Shown in pieces: positions 61,781-64,000 of a stretch of 64,000 nucleotides of DNA. Position 1 is the first letter of the stretch, and each line of letters opens with the position of its first letter. A model generated the notes under the pieces. The model was not told the origin of the DNA, did no database searches, and saw only the letters and a program-made list of their open reading frames with translations. A program made the position numbers and the translations under genes. Source of the stretch: Nitrosomonadales bacterium (GTDB lineage Bacteria; Pseudomonadota; Gammaproteobacteria; Burkholderiales; Gallionellaceae); the NCBI GenBank assembly GCA_016208015.1, contig JACQYW010000009.1:1-64000 (forward strand), read 5' to 3'.

Positions 61781-64000
61781 ATGAAATCAAATATAAAAAC
61801 GATATTTCTGCTGCTGGGTCTGCTGGCCGGGGCCGCCGATGCGGCCGACACCTTTACGACCTCGGGAACGTGGGTGGCGCCAGCGGGCGTGACTTCGGTC
61901 GACGTCGAGGTATGGGGCGGCGGCGGCGCGGGCGGCGGACAGAACCAGAACTCGGACGGTGGGGGCGGCGGCGGCGGCGGCGCTTATTCCAGGGTAGTTG
62001 GTATCGCTGTCGTACCGGGCAATTCCTACACGGTGACGGTTGGCGCGGGCGGCGTCGGTGTCGCCAGCGGGACCGGCGGCACGGGCGGTGATTCCTATTT
62101 CATCAACGCCGCCACGGTGATGGCGAAGGGCGGGACGGGTGGCGCGCCCTCCACCGGTACACCTCCGGCGGGCGGCGCGGGCGGCGCTGCAGCTGCCGGG
62201 GTGGGTACGACTAAATTCTCCGGCGGCAACGGCGGGCAGGGAATCAATAGCGGCACGGGACAGGGTGGACCCGGAGGTTCGTCGGCGGGAACGGCGGCGA
62301 ACGGCACCAATGGTCCTACGCCGTGGGCCACGCTCACCGCCGCTGCTGCACCGGCGGGTGGCGGCATCGGTGGTAACGGTGGCAATGTTGGCGTCAATGG
62401 GTTCTCGCCGGCTTCCGGCAATGGCGGTGGCGGCGGCGGGTCGGGTGAGGGCACGGCAAGGGTCGGCGGTAGCGGCACGGCAGGCAAGGTCGTCATCAGC
62501 TATATATCCGCGCCCGCAGCCGCGACCAGCGCTGCCACAGGTTTGGCAGCTTCCGGTGCGACGCTGAATGGCGTAGTGAGCAGCAACGGGGCAAGCACGA
62601 CGGTCACTTTCGAATACGGTCTGGACACCTCCTATGGCAACACCGCTACAGCCGCGCAAAGCCCGCTGGTAGCGGGTGCGACCAATGCGGCGGTCTCCGC
62701 CGCGATCATCGGATTGACCTGCAACACGACCTACCATTTCCGGGTGACGGCAACGAACAGCGCGGGAACAACGAATGGCGGCGATCTGACCTTCACCACG
62801 TCGGCTTGCCCGCTAGCCATCGTGACCACCAATGCAGCCAGCGCTGTGGGCACCACGAGTGCCACGCTGAACGGCACGGTCAATGACAACGGTTCGGTCA
62901 CCACGGTCACCTTCGACTATGGTCTGACGGCGGCTTACGGCAGCACTGCCACTGCCGCGCAGAGTCCGCTGGCGGCCGGATCCGGCAATACCGCCGTATC
63001 GTCCGCGCTGCTCGGACTGGCGTGCAACACGACCTATCACTTCCGCGTCAAGGGCGTGAACGCCTACGGAACTTCGAACGGCGGCGACCTGACTTTCACC
63101 ACCGTTTGCACGGCACCCGCAGCGACAACATCGGCGGCGACAACGTTGACGACGACCGGCGCGACACTGAACGGCACGATCAACGATAACGGTGCAAGCG
63201 CCACGGTCTCGTTCGATTACGGCTTGACCGCCGCCTACGGCAGCACGATCACGGCCACACAAAGCCCGGTCGGTCCGGATTGGGGTGCTATGCCGGTATC
63301 CGCGGCATTGTCCGGCTTGCCCTGCAACACGACCTATCACTACCGCGTCAAAGGAACGAACTCGATCGGAACCACCAACGGCGGCGACCTGACCGTTACC
63401 ACATTGGCATGTTCGACGGGCGTCTCCGTCACCTCCAGTCCCGGCGCCTGCGTGGATGATGCGGGCATAGGCACACGAACCTGGACGACGCTGGATGCGG
63501 TCGCCAGCGACAATGCTTACGCGACGACCACGCTGGGCGACAACCAGCAGAGCCACTATCTGAAATGCACGGGCTACGGCTTCGCGATCCCGGCGGGGGC
63601 GACCATCAACGGCATCACGGTGAATGTGGAGCGCAGTGCCTCCAATACGAACTCTCCGATACGGGATCTTTCCATGCGCATCGTCAAAGCCGGCGTGATC
63701 GGCGCGACGAACCGGGCGACCGCCACGACCTACCCCACCACCGATACCGTCGAAGCGCACGGTGGTGCGGCTGATCTGTGGGGTTTGCCCTGGACTGCGG
63801 CGGATATCAACAGCGCGAACTTCGGCGCGGCACTGGCGGCATACAAGAACGGCACGAACGGCGGGACGTTCACGGTCAACGTGGACCACATGCCGATCAC
63901 CGTCACCTATACGCCGACCACCCCTTGGGTCGCTTCGATCGATCGTGTCAGCACCAACCCGACCGCCGCGAACATGTCCGTTTCCTGGGACGTGCTGTTC
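61781..64000 (+). CDS. Long glycine-rich, Fn3-like secreted protein (partial)
   Basis: An open frame of 740 codons from ATG 61781 to the window end, without a stop. A signal peptide is cleaved near ADAAD (about 22). Residues about 30-240 are glycine-rich (VEVWGGGGAGG then GG-rich loops). Three units of about 90 residues follow, each with GATLNG, FDYGLTAAYG and CNTTYHFRV segments, fibronectin-III-like. It stands where mshQ lies in MSHA operons and may be a pilus-tip adhesin or a surface fibre. The right end is unknown. Confidence 0.8.
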   Translation, partial: MKSNIKTIFLLLGLLAGAADAADTFTTSGTWVAPAGVTSVDVEVWGGGGAGGGQNQNSDGGGGGGGGAYSRVVGIAVVPGNSYTVTVGAGGVGVASGTGGTGGDSYFINAATVMAKGGTGGAPSTGTPPAGGAGGAAAAGVGTTKFSGGNGGQGINSGTGQGGPGGSSAGTAANGTNGPTPWATLTAAAAPAGGGIGGNGGNVGVNGFSPASGNGGGGGGSGEGTARVGGSGTAGKVVISYISAPAAATSAATGLAASGATLNGVVSSNGASTTVTFEYGLDTSYGNTATAAQSPLVAGATNAAVSAAIIGLTCNTTYHFRVTATNSAGTTNGGDLTFTTSACPLAIVTTNAASAVGTTSATLNGTVNDNGSVTTVTFDYGLTAAYGSTATAAQSPLAAGSGNTAVSSALLGLACNTTYHFRVKGVNAYGTSNGGDLTFTTVCTAPAATTSAATTLTTTGATLNGTINDNGASATVSFDYGLTAAYGSTITATQSPVGPDWGAMPVSAALSGLPCNTTYHYRVKGTNSIGTTNGGDLTVTTLACSTGVSVTSSPGACVDDAGIGTRTWTTLDAVASDNAYATTTLGDNQQSHYLKCTGYGFAIPAGATINGITVNVERSASNTNSPIRDLSMRIVKAGVIGATNRATATTYPTTDTVEAHGGAADLWGLPWTAADINSANFGAALAAYKNGTNGGTFTVNVDHMPITVTYTPTTPWVASIDRVSTNPTAANMSVSWDVLF

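Noticed and set aside
62560..63420. Tandem DNA repeats as CRISPR or satellite
   Set aside because: The periodicity is that of coding Fn3-like units in an open frame; repeats diverge at DNA level as protein repeats do.

Overview
The window reads as a GC-rich chromosomal segment of a betaproteobacterium. An iron-oxidiser-like Gallionellaceae/Nitrosomonadales member is my guess, inferred from gene content: a hydroxybenzoate-primed aryl polyene cluster, bacteriohemerythrin, a PglL-type ligase and an MSHA pilus operon. No rRNA, tRNA or CRISPR array was seen. Codon use is uniform and GC-rich except for one AT-rich gene at 10955-12001.

Region 1 (about 284-26332) is a pigment-type biosynthetic locus. 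It combines an aryl polyene type II fatty-acid/polyketide set with a dialkylresorcinol pair (DarA-like 7222-8211, DarB-like 8201-9334), as in flexirubin/arcuflavin clusters. The polyene set is three ketosynthase-family genes plus a short companion, two carrier proteins, ketoreductase, two hotdog dehydratases, AMP ligase, acyltransferases, glycosyltransferase, LolA-like carrier and MMPL/RND exporter. A chorismatase (21238-22239) probably supplies the hydroxybenzoate starter. A WxWxIP flavoenzyme (19926-21236) may halogenate the product, and a BtrH-like acyltransferase (9726-10721) may join or transfer acyl parts. Two B12-binding radical SAM genes stand at the two ends. The locus is interrupted by an AT-rich RelA/SpoT-type alarmone synthetase gene framed by inverted repeats (10757-12246).

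Region 2 (26423-32287) is a sensory/signalling block: a Cys-rich orphan, bacteriohemerythrin, an IHF-like protein on the minus strand, two CZB (zinc-binding chemoreceptor-type) proteins, an HTH-receiver protein, a receiver-HPt protein and a membrane hybrid histidine kinase. The second CZB gene is preceded by a short upstream reading frame with a very strong ribosome-binding site.

Region 3 (32306-44313) is mixed: an MFS transporter, methyltransferase and polysaccharide deacetylase on the minus strand; a serine-hydrolase lipoprotein, alpha/beta hydrolase and diguanylate cyclase on the plus strand; then a minus-strand housekeeping run (gpmI, EnvC-like, CtpA-type protease, a small protein, moeB). 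A 233-bp MITE-like element with a 5-bp target duplication sits just upstream of moeB.

Region 4 (44475-53696) holds an ArsR-family regulator resembling the persulfide sensors BigR/SqrR/YgaV, an RND efflux pair and a DUF2892 protein. It continues with a PglL-like O-oligosaccharyltransferase, rhodanese, grxC, secB, an SH3 protein and gpsA, with trmL convergent.

Region 5 (54247-64000) is an MSHA type IV pilus operon: mshE-like ATPase, mshG-like platform protein, prepilins, a membrane protein, an mshA-type major pilin behind a sigma-54 promoter, minor pilins, and a very long glycine-rich/Fn3-like surface protein cut by the window end. The diguanylate cyclase, the c-di-GMP-binding domain of the MshE-like ATPase and the PglL-like ligase suggest c-di-GMP-controlled, possibly glycosylated pili.
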